Assembly: GCF_001466725.1 (NCBI RefSeq)
Contig: NZ_CP013650.1
Coordinates: 2,914,001 to 2,978,000, forward strand
Reading direction: 5' to 3'
DNA: 64,000 nucleotides
Source of the DNA: Lacimicrobium alkaliphilum
GTDB lineage: Bacteria > Pseudomonadota > Gammaproteobacteria > Enterobacterales > Alteromonadaceae
How positions within the stretch are numbered: the stretch's first letter is position 1; each line of letters opens with the position of its first letter. The translations under genes and the position numbers were made by a program. The notes under the pieces are model-generated. The model did not search any database, was not told the DNA's origin, and worked only from the letters and a program-made list of their open reading frames with translations. Of this stretch, positions 1 to 8,222 are shown piece by piece.

Positions 1-1078
1 GGATATTACCCGGCCAGCGATGTTTGAGCATGGCGTCCACGGCGGCTTCACTGAACCCCTTAACCTTGGAGTTATACTCTTCCTTGTAGTCATTGAGAAA
101 GGTTCTGGCGAGCAGAATAACGTCGCTGCCACGCTCCCTGAGCGGCGGTATATTAATGGTGATTTCACTGACGCGGTAGAATAAGTCTTCCCGGAAACTT
201 TGTTCCTGCACCATAGCAGAGAGATCTCTGTGCGTGGCGCAGATCACCCGCACGTCCACGGCAATTTCATTGCGCCCGCCAACCCGCTCTATCACCCTTT
301 CCTGCAGGAATCGCAGCATTTTTGCCTGCAAACCTATTGGCATGTCGCCAATCTCATCCAAGAACAGGGTACCGCCCTGAGCCGTTTCGATTTTACCCGG
401 TGTGGTTTTGTTTGCCCCGGTAAAGGCGCCTTTCTCGTAACCAAAGAGTTCACTTTCGAGCAGATTTTCCGGAATAGAGGCACAGTTGATAGCGATAAAC
501 GGCTTGTTGCGACGCCCACTGTGGTCGTGGATAGAGCGTGCAAATACTTCTTTACCTGTGCCACTCTCTCCGAGTAACAGTGCGCTGATATCAGTCTGGG
601 CTATTTTCTCGGCGCGGCGGCTGGCCTGCTGAATACTGTCACTATTGCCAATGATTTTGCCCATAGCAGGTTGTGACTGGGCAAGCTGACGGTTTTCCAG
701 TTCAAGGTTGTACAGATTCAGCGCCCGACTGACCAGAATCTTGATGGTATCCGAGTCAATGGGTTTCTGATAAAAGTCATAAGCCCCAAGTTCTACGGCT
801 TTCAGAGCGTTATCTTTATCGTTGTTGCCGGTTACCACTATTACTTTGGTCTGTGGCGCAATGCTGAGAATTTCTGCCAGCGCCTGCAACCCTTCTGACG
901 CATTGGCCGGATCCGGCGGTAATCCCAGATCCAGGGTCACCACTTTTGGCTCAAAACGTCTGAGTTGGGCTATGGCGGACTGGCGATCATCAGCAAAAAT
1001 CACTTCGTAGCCACTGAAGCTCCACTTCAGTTGCTTCTGAATTCCAATGTCATCGTCAACAACCAGTATTTTTTCCAT
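1..1078 (-). CDS. prsR: PEP-CTERM system sigma-54 response regulator PrsR (3'-truncated by window edge)
   Basis: NtrC-class response regulator that, with PrsK, activates sigma-54 promoters of PEP-CTERM genes. The N-terminal receiver domain shows the acidic pocket VDDD (residues 7-10), the phospho-acceptor Asp50 in VTLDLGLP and a conserved Lys in FYQKP. The AAA+ domain follows, with Walker A GESGTGKE and the sigma-54 contact loop GAFTGA. About 359 residues are visible, ending in RWPGNI. The C-terminal Fis-type helix-turn-helix lies beyond base 1. The start is ATG at 1078. It lies downstream of prsK on the same strand with a 141-base gap, so the two may be co-transcribed. The PrsR name rests on similarity to the exosortase-associated family and on the neighbouring prsK; the NtrC-class assignment is secure. 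Confidence 0.93.
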   Translation of the reverse strand, partial: MEKILVVDDDIGIQKQLKWSFSGYEVIFADDRQSAIAQLRRFEPKVVTLDLGLPPDPANASEGLQALAEILSIAPQTKVIVVTGNNDKDNALKAVELGAYDFYQKPIDSDTIKILVSRALNLYNLELENRQLAQSQPAMGKIIGNSDSIQQASRRAEKIAQTDISALLLGESGTGKEVFARSIHDHSGRRNKPFIAINCASIPENLLESELFGYEKGAFTGANKTTPGKIETAQGGTLFLDEIGDMPIGLQAKMLRFLQERVIERVGGRNEIAVDVRVICATHRDLSAMVQEQSFREDLFYRVSEITINIPPLRERGSDVILLARTFLNDYKEEYNSKVKGFSEAAVDAMLKHRWPGNI

Positions 1079-1184
1079 AAATGCATATTCCTGTTGTTAT
1101 TCTTGAGCGGGCCTGTTGTTATTTTTCATAGAGGTTGTGCCCCTGATTAGATTATCATGTCGCCATATTGATGCGAGTATAATT

Positions 1185-1206
1185 GATCGCGCAAAGGCGC
1201 TGAGGA
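1185..1206. repeat. Half copy of dispersed GCAAAGGCGC element
   Basis: The sequence GATCGCGCAAAGGCGCTGAG in the prsK-prsR gap matches the right arm of the inverted repeat at 27772-27846 (ATCTCGCAAAGGCGCAGGGA) and is related to the element at 17943-18009. It appears to be a solitary arm of a dispersed extragenic palindromic sequence. Confidence 0.45.
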
Positions 1207-1219
1207 ATAAAAACTCCAC

Positions 1220-3253
1220 CTAAGCGATGGGTAAAAACAAACTAAAAGTGGCCCCCTGCCCTTCGGTACTACTTACCTCGAGACGCCCACCGATCTTCTC
1301 GATATAATTTTTGGCATCATAAGCGCCGATACCCATCCCGGCATTCCCTTTTGTCGTATCAAAGGGCTTAAACAAACGATTGGCAATAAAATCCGCACTC
1401 ATGCCACAGCCGTTGTCTTCAATCTCAATCAGTGCAAAACCCGGTTCCTGAGCCATCCCCACTCTCACCGTTACCATACCGTCATCTGCAGTGGCTTGCT
1501 GGGCATTACTGATCAGGTGATACAGTACATTGCAGAGCTTTTCCTCATCCACGGGTAAACTGATATCGGCCAGTTTCTGCACCACCGGTGCAGGCTGATA
1601 CTGATGGCACCGCTGCTGTATAACTTTATCCGTAAGCTGCAGCAAGTCAGTGGTTTTTGTAGTGCTGGGCTGCGATTCCTTCTTCTCTGTCAGTTGCCTT
1701 AACATTCTGTCCATACGGGTTTTGGTATGCTGCAGTGTTTCAAAGGTATCCTCAATAAACTCCGGATTATCTTTATGTTGCTCAGCATTACATAAAATCA
1801 GATCGATCTGAGCCAACACATTTTTAAGGTCATGCAATACAAAAGCTGACATACGGTTAAACGCCGCAAACTGGGCATTCTCCGCTAGCTCCTGAGCCGC
1901 CTCATAATGAAACAGATAATTGGCCACCTGAGCGGTTACCGCACTCAGATAATCTCTCAGCTCCCAGTCAAGACGGATCCTGTCAGTCTGGCTGGTGTGC
2001 ATCAGTGCCATACCCCAGAGCTGTTCATCCTGATAAATGGGAACAACCAGCTGAAAACGGCACTGATTCAATATGGCATGATTAATCTTTAAACCCTCAT
2101 AGAGAAAGGGTTTATAACGCAGTTCCTCAATATCCACCAGCCAGTGCTTTTGCCTTAAAAACATCTGGAGCTGTTGCAGTACTTCTTTTTCAACCTCTGT
2201 TAAGGGTTGCGAGCCAGTGGCGCTGATGACGTCCAGTTGCTGTCCCTTACATTTCAAAAGCAAGCCCCGGTCATAATTTATCGCCTGCAAAAAACAACGC
2301 AGGCCTTTCTCGAACACCTTTGGCAGACTTTTCTCACTGGCATTCAGCGTCTTGGAGAGTTTCAGCCACTCTTCTCTGTAATCGTACTGATTAGCAAAAA
2401 AGTGTTTGGTAATAAATACCTTAACTCTGGCTCGAAAACTGTTCGATAACAGCAGTACAGCTAACAAAGTTAAAGACAAGAACAGCAATACCAGTTGTAC
2501 CGGACCGCTCCAGTCACCACCAAAGTAACGTATCGCATAACCGGCCACGGCCATAACAAACAGATAACCACCTGCTGCCAGCAACAAAGTACTGTGCAAC
2601 ACGACATCTCTGGAGATAAAGATCTCTATGCCCCAATGTTTGATCCGCCGGATCCCCACCACCAGAGCCGGCAATAACAGCGCATAAATGTATCCCCTGG
2701 CACTCCAGTACAACGGATCCATCTGGTTTACCATTGTCGCGTCGGCAAACATCACAAAATCATAGAGACTGGTGGCGCCAAGGTAGATCACCAATGGCTT
2801 ATAATGCCATCGCTGTTCCCCTGACTGACGATAAAGGGTTTCGAGCAGAATCAGTACCACCAGAGCAATGACAGTATGTAACAGGAACAACCACTTCAGT
2901 TCAATCGCCAACAGCCAGGGTAATGCGATGGCCACTGCAGGCAGTACGATGACCATCATGGTCACAGGCTGCAGCATTAACTCCCTTAAGCGAACCAGAT
3001 CCTGCTTTAATACCGAGCAGGTAAATAACAGCCAGAGTAAGCCTCTGAGTCCTTCAGCCTGCATCATCCAGTGAGGCTTCAGCAGCTCTACCGCAAACCC
3101 GAGATTGGCCAGCGCCCACAACATATTGACCACTACCGCCAACAGCAGTAGTCGCTTGGCCAGGCCCGGCTTTTTAACGGTAAAAAGCAGTAGCAGTAGC
3201 AGCAGATTTCCTGCTAAGGTCAGCGCATATCCGGCAGCAAACATCAGTGTCAT
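1220..3253 (-). CDS. prsK: XrtA/PEP-CTERM system sensor histidine kinase PrsK
   Basis: Membrane histidine kinase, the predicted phosphodonor of PrsR. The 677 residues begin with roughly seven or eight hydrophobic helices (about residues 5-270, the PrsK-type membrane sensor). A GAF-like region follows (about 290-460), then the phospho-acceptor H-box in FVLHDLKNVLAQ, an N-box (LISNAQQAT), a G1 box (DNGCGMS) and a G2 box (NAGMGIGAYDAKN), ending in SLFLPIA. Length and layout fit the PrsK family. The start is ATG at 3253. It is divergent from the Tat-protein operon at 3456, and the 200-base gap between them holds a candidate PrsR site and a sigma-54 promoter facing that operon. The signal it senses cannot be read from sequence. 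Confidence 0.93.
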   Translation of the reverse strand: MTLMFAAGYALTLAGNLLLLLLLFTVKKPGLAKRLLLLAVVVNMLWALANLGFAVELLKPHWMMQAEGLRGLLWLLFTCSVLKQDLVRLRELMLQPVTMMVIVLPAVAIALPWLLAIELKWLFLLHTVIALVVLILLETLYRQSGEQRWHYKPLVIYLGATSLYDFVMFADATMVNQMDPLYWSARGYIYALLLPALVVGIRRIKHWGIEIFISRDVVLHSTLLLAAGGYLFVMAVAGYAIRYFGGDWSGPVQLVLLFLSLTLLAVLLLSNSFRARVKVFITKHFFANQYDYREEWLKLSKTLNASEKSLPKVFEKGLRCFLQAINYDRGLLLKCKGQQLDVISATGSQPLTEVEKEVLQQLQMFLRQKHWLVDIEELRYKPFLYEGLKINHAILNQCRFQLVVPIYQDEQLWGMALMHTSQTDRIRLDWELRDYLSAVTAQVANYLFHYEAAQELAENAQFAAFNRMSAFVLHDLKNVLAQIDLILCNAEQHKDNPEFIEDTFETLQHTKTRMDRMLRQLTEKKESQPSTTKTTDLLQLTDKVIQQRCHQYQPAPVVQKLADISLPVDEEKLCNVLYHLISNAQQATADDGMVTVRVGMAQEPGFALIEIEDNGCGMSADFIANRLFKPFDTTKGNAGMGIGAYDAKNYIEKIGGRLEVSSTEGQGATFSLFLPIA

Positions 3254-3305
3254 CCCTCAGTTCTGGTCATACCGTAAAATCACAGGCATAATATCGCAAT
3301 GAATT

Positions 3306-3322
3306 AGTCGGAAAATTTTACA
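3306..3322 (+). promoter_or_regulatory. Candidate PrsR enhancer site (copy 1)
   Basis: AGTCGGAAAATTTTACA matches 13 of 17 positions of the site upstream of the PEP-CTERM gene at 13637 (TGTCAGAACTTTTTACA). Its centre is 72 bases upstream of the -24 GG of the sigma-54 promoter at 3385, the same spacing as at the 38693 gene. Binding by PrsR is inferred from this shared arrangement. Confidence 0.55.
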
Positions 3323-3384
3323 TTAACCGTAAATGTTGATTTTCACAATGACAGAAACCCTTTATTTTCATAAGGATAGATGTT

Positions 3385-3400
3385 TGGTTCGTTTTTTGCA
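3385..3400 (+). promoter_or_regulatory. Sigma-54 promoter of the Tat-protein/PqqD/HprK operon
   Basis: TGGTTCGTTTTTTGCA has the GG-N10-GC spacing of a -24/-12 promoter (GG 3386-3387, GC 3398-3399). The -12 element TTTTTTGCA is good and the -24 element TGGTT is partial. The predicted transcription start is about 3411, 45 bases before the ATG. Confidence 0.6.
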
Positions 3401-3455
3401 TCCTAAGGGATGTTTAATAAATTCCGCTCATCGGTAAATATATTGGAAGTACATT

Positions 3456-4079
3456 ATGGCAGAACAACAGAAGCAATCGCAGAACGTTAATCCGCAGCAT
3501 GCGGGAAGCAGTCGCCGTAACTTTATAAAGGGAGTAGCGGTCAGTTCCGCACTGATTACCACTATTACCAGCAAGCCTGTATGGGCCAGCCAGTGCTCTA
3601 TTTCCGGTAATCTGTCAGGTAACGCGTCTCATCACGACGAAAATGAAGTGTGCACTTTCTCTGCATACAGCCCGGGCGGCTGGATGAATGGCAGGGCATC
3701 AGGAAATGCAGGTTCTAACCCCAGCCTCTGGCCTTACACCGGTGTAAGCCCTTCAACTCCTTTTTCCACTTTGTTCCCGACTGATCCCGCACAACATACT
3801 ATGGGTAAAAATTGGGCGCCATTTCAGGGTACAGTAGGTCAGGCTTTAGGCGGCGGAAGCCATGGATGGGAGCGTCAATGTGCTTGTGCCTGGCTGAATG
3901 CTGCCCTGTGGCAAACGGCTATGGCTGAATGTGAAGCTAATCCAAACTGCCAGATCGTCGATGATCTCGCTCAGGGTTTCTACTTCCCTCTGACAACCTA
4001 TGATGTTCAGCAAATATACGCCAATGGCAAAGACGAGGTCATGATGGCCGATTGGGAATCTGCTCAGAACATTGACTAA
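3456..4079 (+). CDS. Tat-signal exported protein of an HprK/PqqD-associated cassette (candidate modified substrate)
   Basis: I do not recognise a characterised family. The 207-residue protein opens with a twin-arginine signal: SSRRNFIKG at residues 18-26, a hydrophobic stretch, and a likely signal-peptidase site near PVWAS (41-45). The mature part is about 160 residues, rich in Trp, Gly, Asn and Ser, with six cysteines (47, 66, 142, 144, 159, 165), two of them in a CAC pair. Exporting a folded protein by Tat fits modification or cofactor loading in the cytoplasm. It is the first gene of a four-gene set with PqqD-like, HprK-like and nucleotidyltransferase genes, and a hairpin just after its stop would limit readthrough. 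The start is ATG at 3456 with GGAAG upstream. Substrate status is inferred from position. Confidence 0.75.
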   Translation: MAEQQKQSQNVNPQHAGSSRRNFIKGVAVSSALITTITSKPVWASQCSISGNLSGNASHHDENEVCTFSAYSPGGWMNGRASGNAGSNPSLWPYTGVSPSTPFSTLFPTDPAQHTMGKNWAPFQGTVGQALGGGSHGWERQCACAWLNAALWQTAMAECEANPNCQIVDDLAQGFYFPLTTYDVQQIYANGKDEVMMADWESAQNID

Positions 4080-4346
4080 GTGTTGCTGAAACTTTCAAAA
4101 CATTGTGACTACCGGCCCCTTCCTGAAGGGGCCGCAGTTTTTAATAAGCTGACAAATGCAACTCAACTGATAAATGAGCCTTACGCCACTGCTATCGCAA
4201 AACTAGCACAGGCCAGAGTGTCAGATAGCTCTGTCAAAAAGTCTGACATCTATGCCTTTATTGAACCACAACAGGCAGACGAATTTATTGAACAGGCTGT
4301 GGATCTGGGTATTATAGAACTATCGACTGCAACCCCTGCACAATAA
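4080..4346 (+). CDS. HPr-rel-A system PqqD-family peptide chaperone-like protein
   Basis: An 88-residue protein with a PqqD-like winged-helix pattern (YRPLPEGAAVFNKLTNATQL, then INEPYATAIAKL). PqqD proteins bind a precursor peptide and present it to a modifying enzyme. Here the likely partners are the HprK-like kinase and nucleotidyltransferase downstream. The GTG start directly follows the TAA stop of the Tat-protein gene, without a clear Shine-Dalgarno sequence, so translation is probably coupled. No in-frame ATG gives a better start. A 9-bp GC-rich hairpin followed by five T residues lies inside its first 20 codons. The family assignment rests on the motif and gene order, and the client protein is inferred. 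Confidence 0.72.
   Translation: MLLKLSKHCDYRPLPEGAAVFNKLTNATQLINEPYATAIAKLAQARVSDSSVKKSDIYAFIEPQQADEFIEQAVDLGIIELSTATPAQ
4113..4141 (+). terminator. Intragenic terminator-like hairpin (possible attenuator)
   Basis: CGGCCCCTT (4113-4121) pairs perfectly with AAGGGGCCG (4126-4134) across a 4-base loop, followed by CAG and a run of T. It sits 34 bases after the Tat-protein stop, inside the PqqD-like coding sequence. It may end most transcripts after the first gene and let translating ribosomes or readthrough set the level of the enzymes. Confidence 0.55.
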
Positions 4347-4371
4347 GCATTAGCGGATTAAGAGTATCAAC

Positions 4372-5235
4372 TTGTATAATCACCGTCTTGCCATAGGTCC
4401 TTTCTCCTTTTCCCTGTCTACTAATCTCAGTTCCGTGAGCCGGCAAATACAGCAACTTTATGCACATCATCTGAGTTATCCCTGCCCCTCATATACAGAC
4501 TTCGATGTACAGGTAAAGACGCCTCTCAGTCACCGCCGTTGGTTTCGCCCCCAGGTTGAATTCTTTATGGATGAAATCAATCCTTTTAAGCCATTGCCCA
4601 GGGATCAGGCCTACCCCATGCTGGAATGGGGGATGAACTGGTGTATTGCCAACCATGCGCACCATTTATTTATAGTGCATGCCGGCGTCATAGAGAAAAA
4701 TGGCAAGGTTATCATGATGCCTGCCACTCAGGGCTCAGGAAAAAGCACGCTGACTGCAGCGATGATGCTCTCCGGCTGGCGTTTATTTTCGGATGAACTG
4801 GCTCTGCTCTCTCTGCAGAGCGAGGAAGTGTTACCTCTGGCACGACCTATCAATATTAAGAATGACGCTATTGATATTTTAAAACATCATTTCAGCCAGG
4901 CTGAGTTTGGTGATATCGCCCATGACACGCTCAAAGGCACGGTAGCACTGATGAAACCAAGCCAGGAGAGTGTTACCAGCATGCACCAGAGTTCACCTTT
5001 GCACTGCATTGTGTTTCCGAAATATAAAGCCGGCAGTAATGCCAGTCTGTCGCCGCTATCAGCACCCGAGGGCTTTCAGAGACTGATCGACAATAGCTTT
5101 AATTATAATGTACTCGGGGTGGAAGGCTTTCATAAAATTGCAGACATTTTACAGCAAACTCCCTGCTTTGAATTTGAGTACAGCCGCTTCGAAGATGCCT
5201 CAGAAACTCTTGAAAATCTGGTGCAGAATTCATGA
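4372..5235 (+). CDS. HprK-related kinase A
   Basis: A 287-residue P-loop kinase-like protein distantly related to HPr kinase/phosphorylase. The Walker A motif is PATQGSGKST (residues 117-126, Lys124). It is preceded by HAGV (103-106) and followed by a Walker B-like FSDELALL (139-146), the usual order in HprK-type folds. HprK relatives occur in peptide-modifying clusters, where they phosphorylate a peptide or protein. The likely client here is the Tat protein presented by the PqqD-like protein. The start is a TTG at 4372 with a weak ribosome site, the least certain start of this set. The stop overlaps the next start by four bases (ATGA). Confidence 0.78.
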   Translation: MYNHRLAIGPFSFSLSTNLSSVSRQIQQLYAHHLSYPCPSYTDFDVQVKTPLSHRRWFRPQVEFFMDEINPFKPLPRDQAYPMLEWGMNWCIANHAHHLFIVHAGVIEKNGKVIMMPATQGSGKSTLTAAMMLSGWRLFSDELALLSLQSEEVLPLARPINIKNDAIDILKHHFSQAEFGDIAHDTLKGTVALMKPSQESVTSMHQSSPLHCIVFPKYKAGSNASLSPLSAPEGFQRLIDNSFNYNVLGVEGFHKIADILQQTPCFEFEYSRFEDASETLENLVQNS

Positions 5236-6281
5236 GCCTGTTACTTGAGACTCTGAAAGATATCAGTATCGTCGAGAAATTTAACGATAATGACTGGCAG
5301 ACAATTCTCAGTCAGGCGCGCATGGCCAACCTGTCAGGCCGACTGGCCTGCATGCTGCTAGACAGTCAATATCAGGGAACAATACCCGGTTTTGCCAGGT
5401 GGCCACTGGTTTCCGAGCAGAAAGTTGCACAGCGACAAATCCAACAGGCAAAGTGTGAACTTCACTCACTCAGCAGGTTACTTAATCAGCGTTGCCAAAG
5501 GTGGGTGCTGCTTAAAGGCGCCGCGTATATCGCTCATGACCTGGACGTTGCCAAAGGTCGGCGCTTTTCTGACATCGACATTCTGGTTGATAAACCCAGT
5601 CTTAAACGGGTTGAATTCAGTCTGCTTGGTGACGGCTGGCAACGCACCCTTGTAGATGATTATGACGATCGCTATTACCGACAGTGGATGCATGAAATCC
5701 CGCCGCTGAAACATAGTGAAACCCGAACTGTACTGGATGTGCATCATAATATTCTGCCACTGACCAACAGGGACTGCCCTCAGCCAGAGCGCTTTAAAAC
5801 ACAAAAGGTTGAGCTTGAAAATGTCGGAGATTTACTGACTCTTACCCCCGAAGATCTGGTAATCCATAGTGCCTGCCACCTGTTTACCGAAAGTGAATTC
5901 CATAACGGACTGAGGGATCTTTCAGACCTGGATATTCTGCTCCGGCATTTCGGCAGTATGGAAAGTGATTTTGTTGACAGATTGAAAAGCAGAGCTGATG
6001 TGCTGGGACTGAAAGGTTATCTTGAGCTGGCCTTTTACTACTGCAATACGCTTTTTGATACTCCAATAAGGCGGACCTTAAAACGCCCCGGGTTGATACT
6101 GGATTTTAGCTTCCGGTATATATTTACACCCAACCACAAAAGCTCCAGAACCTGGAAGCGCCATATCGCCGCCACGATCCTTTACTGGCGGGGTCACATG
6201 CTGCGTATGCCGCTCAAACTTTTAATTCCTCATTTACTCAGAAAGTCATTATCCAGGTTGTATCAACAGAAAACGGCTTAA
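5232..6281 (+). CDS. Nucleotidyltransferase family protein (NTP_transf_5-like)
   Basis: A 349-residue protein with a Pol-beta-like nucleotidyltransferase signature: LLKGAAYI (93-100), then GRRFSDIDILVD (109-120), where the aspartates of SDID would bind metal. A helical region follows, including HSACHLF and DLSDLDILLRHF. Enzymes of this type transfer a nucleotide to a protein or small molecule. The substrate is unknown. The four-base overlap with the HprK-like gene and the common operon suggest it acts on the same client. It ends four bases into the convergent protease gene. Confidence 0.75.
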   Translation: MSLLLETLKDISIVEKFNDNDWQTILSQARMANLSGRLACMLLDSQYQGTIPGFARWPLVSEQKVAQRQIQQAKCELHSLSRLLNQRCQRWVLLKGAAYIAHDLDVAKGRRFSDIDILVDKPSLKRVEFSLLGDGWQRTLVDDYDDRYYRQWMHEIPPLKHSETRTVLDVHHNILPLTNRDCPQPERFKTQKVELENVGDLLTLTPEDLVIHSACHLFTESEFHNGLRDLSDLDILLRHFGSMESDFVDRLKSRADVLGLKGYLELAFYYCNTLFDTPIRRTLKRPGLILDFSFRYIFTPNHKSSRTWKRHIAATILYWRGHMLRMPLKLLIPHLLRKSLSRLYQQKTA

Positions 6282-7030
6282 TCGTTGAGCTCCTGCAACA
6301 ACCTCTGCAGATACTCTACCGGTATCGCATAGGAAATACCGCTGGGGGCTGAAAGGGCCGATTCCTTACTTTGCGTCACAAAGACCTTATTGATAATGGC
6401 AACAATTTCCCCGGTTTTAACATCATAAACCGGACTACCACTGTTACCCGGATAAGCCGTAGCATCTAACTGATAAACCACAAAGGGTTCTTTCATTCGC
6501 TTGATCATCTCAATGCTGAGCTGTTGTGCATTGGCACTTGGTGTTACCACTGGCGTACTGGCTGCAATATACCCCCTGTGAGTGGCAGGGTAAAGTCCAA
6601 GTACCGCACCTATCGGAAAGCCTGTAAAAGCCACTTCTCTGCCATCCGGCAAGCGTTTAGTTTCAGCCAGCTTAAAAGGAGCCACCTTTTTATTTATCTT
6701 CAGCACAGCCAGATCGTGAGCCGGGTCTGTAATCACAATTTCAGCTTCCAGCACATCCGGACGCTCGCCCTGGCCAACGAATACCACGCGCTTTTGCATC
6801 GATTCTGCATCCAGTGCGCGCTCCACCACATGGAAATTGGTGACGATATGCTTACCATCCCCAACCGCAAAGCCGGTACCTTGTAAGGTGTTTTTAGGAG
6901 CCCCTAGCGGATCATGCACACCAATCCCGACCACCGATCCTTTTACCTTCGATACCACTGACTCAAAACTTTGTGCCTGAAGGTGTAAACTAATAACACT
7001 GAGTACTACCAGAGAAATGATTTTAAACAT
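6278..7030 (-). CDS. Secreted trypsin-like serine protease (S1 family)
   Basis: A 250-residue protein with an N-terminal signal peptide (FKIISLVVLSVISLHLQAQ) and a chymotrypsin-fold protease domain. The apparent catalytic triad is His67 in TNFHVVE, Asp106 in DPAHDLAVLK and Ser197 in YPGNSGSPVYD. No PDZ domain follows, so it is shorter than DegP/HtrA proteins. It should act in the periplasm or outside the cell. It is convergent with the nucleotidyltransferase gene (four-base overlap) and starts at ATG 7030. Its role near the exosortase locus is unknown. Confidence 0.85.
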   Translation of the reverse strand: MFKIISLVVLSVISLHLQAQSFESVVSKVKGSVVGIGVHDPLGAPKNTLQGTGFAVGDGKHIVTNFHVVERALDAESMQKRVVFVGQGERPDVLEAEIVITDPAHDLAVLKINKKVAPFKLAETKRLPDGREVAFTGFPIGAVLGLYPATHRGYIAASTPVVTPSANAQQLSIEMIKRMKEPFVVYQLDATAYPGNSGSPVYDVKTGEIVAIINKVFVTQSKESALSAPSGISYAIPVEYLQRLLQELND

Positions 7031-7199
7031 GGCAAATTTCCTTTTCTGACAAATAGTAATGGGTTCAGGGTTGTTTGCTATCCGGGAAAAGTATCTCCTC
7101 TGTTAAGCTCAACAACAAGAAAAAGTGTCTGACCTGAATGACAACGACCCACAGTACGCAATTCCTAGTATCGATACCGTAATGAATACTGTAAACCGA

Positions 7200-7216
7200 T
7201 GTCTGATTCTTTAACA
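7200..7216 (+). promoter_or_regulatory. Candidate PrsR enhancer site (copy 2)
   Basis: TGTCTGATTCTTTAACA shares TGTC...TTT.ACA with the other three sites. Its centre is 61 bases upstream of the -24 GG at 7269. A weaker TGTC...GACA palindrome lies at 7126-7143. Confidence 0.5.
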
Positions 7217-7266
7217 CCTGCTTTATCATAAAAATATTTTTTCCTTTACTTTCAATGACATAATTA

Positions 7267-7283
7267 TTGGCAAGGTAATTGCT
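7267..7283 (+). promoter_or_regulatory. Sigma-54 promoter of PEP-CTERM gene
   Basis: TTGGCAAGGTAATTGCT is a near-consensus -24/-12 promoter: GG at 7269-7270 and GC at 7281-7282 with exactly ten bases between. The predicted start is about 7294, giving a ~60-base leader. Confidence 0.8.
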
Positions 7284-7354
7284 TTATCTAGTGGGACGGG
7301 TGTAGTGAAGTAAGCCCAAGGCTAATAATTGACAAGATTTCGAGGATTGAAACA

Positions 7355-8137
7355 ATGAATAAATTACTTTTAAACAGTTTGGCTGGCGCGGCAATGGTCG
7401 CATCATCCGTCGCCAGTGCATCAATGGTTACATTATGGGATTATGATGTTGTCACTGAGTGGGTAACAGCTGGTCCTGATGCCCCAACCTTCTCTGCCGG
7501 CGGTGGTAGCCAGACAGTGTCCACTTCAGAAATAAGCTGGGGTGGCGTAGCGGCGTCAGAAAGAAGCGGATTAACTATTGATCCTACAGTGGCTTCCGGC
7601 AGTGTCACCACCAACGGACTAGGTGCACAAACAGCGGAAATCACTCACACAAATAACTCTATTAGCTCTTCTTTTGCCACACTGGAGTCAGCCACTCTTT
7701 TCAGTAGCCTGACTCTGTTTGCAGCAGAACCGAACCCTCCTTATGATGGTTCAAGCGAAACCGCTTCATTCAGTTCAAACTTCTCAATCGACTTTATTGA
7801 GACTCCAAATGTTGCAGGCGATTGTATAGATGGGTCGGCTACTGTTTGTGATGATATTTTTGTACTGCAAGCTGCAGATTTAATCAGTATGTTCAGCTTT
7901 AACGGTTATATGTATACCGTGCAAATCGTAGCTCCAGGTCTTGGCTTGTTAGGCGCTGATGCCTGCGCTGCTGCTGGTGTTGCGGCAGGTTGCTTTGGCC
8001 TTACCACTCAGGAAGGTGGTGATAACAACGTACAGTTTGCTTTCAATATCACCGCTCAGGAAATTCCAGAGCCAGCCTCTATCGCAGTGCTGAGTATGGG
8101 TCTGCTGATGTTAGGTGCAAGACGCTTTCGCAAGTAA
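7355..8137 (+). CDS. PEP-CTERM sorting domain protein
   Basis: A 260-residue exosortase substrate. It has a signal peptide (residues 1-22, ending SVASASM) and a Ser/Thr/Gly/Ala-rich mature region with no recognisable enzyme motif. The C-terminal sorting signal has PEPAS near residue 238, a hydrophobic helix and a basic tail GARRFRK. Exosortase A would cleave at the PEP motif and hand the protein to the cell surface or exopolysaccharide. It is monocistronic, with its own sigma-54 promoter and a strong terminator at 8159. The specific function is unknown. Confidence 0.92.
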   Translation: MNKLLLNSLAGAAMVASSVASASMVTLWDYDVVTEWVTAGPDAPTFSAGGGSQTVSTSEISWGGVAASERSGLTIDPTVASGSVTTNGLGAQTAEITHTNNSISSSFATLESATLFSSLTLFAAEPNPPYDGSSETASFSSNFSIDFIETPNVAGDCIDGSATVCDDIFVLQAADLISMFSFNGYMYTVQIVAPGLGLLGADACAAAGVAAGCFGLTTQEGGDNNVQFAFNITAQEIPEPASIAVLSMGLLMLGARRFRK

Positions 8138-8158
8138 GCTACTCTAGAAAGTTAACAG

Positions 8159-8188
8159 AAAGTGCGACCAATGGGTCGCACTTTTTAT
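8159..8188 (+). terminator. Rho-independent terminator
   Basis: AAAGTGCGACC pairs with GGTCGCACTTT across the loop AATG, followed by T residues, 22 bases after the PEP-CTERM gene. Confidence 0.85.
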
Positions 8189-8222
8189 TTGTGCCACTAA
8201 CGCGTCCCGCCCCCCTCTCATT

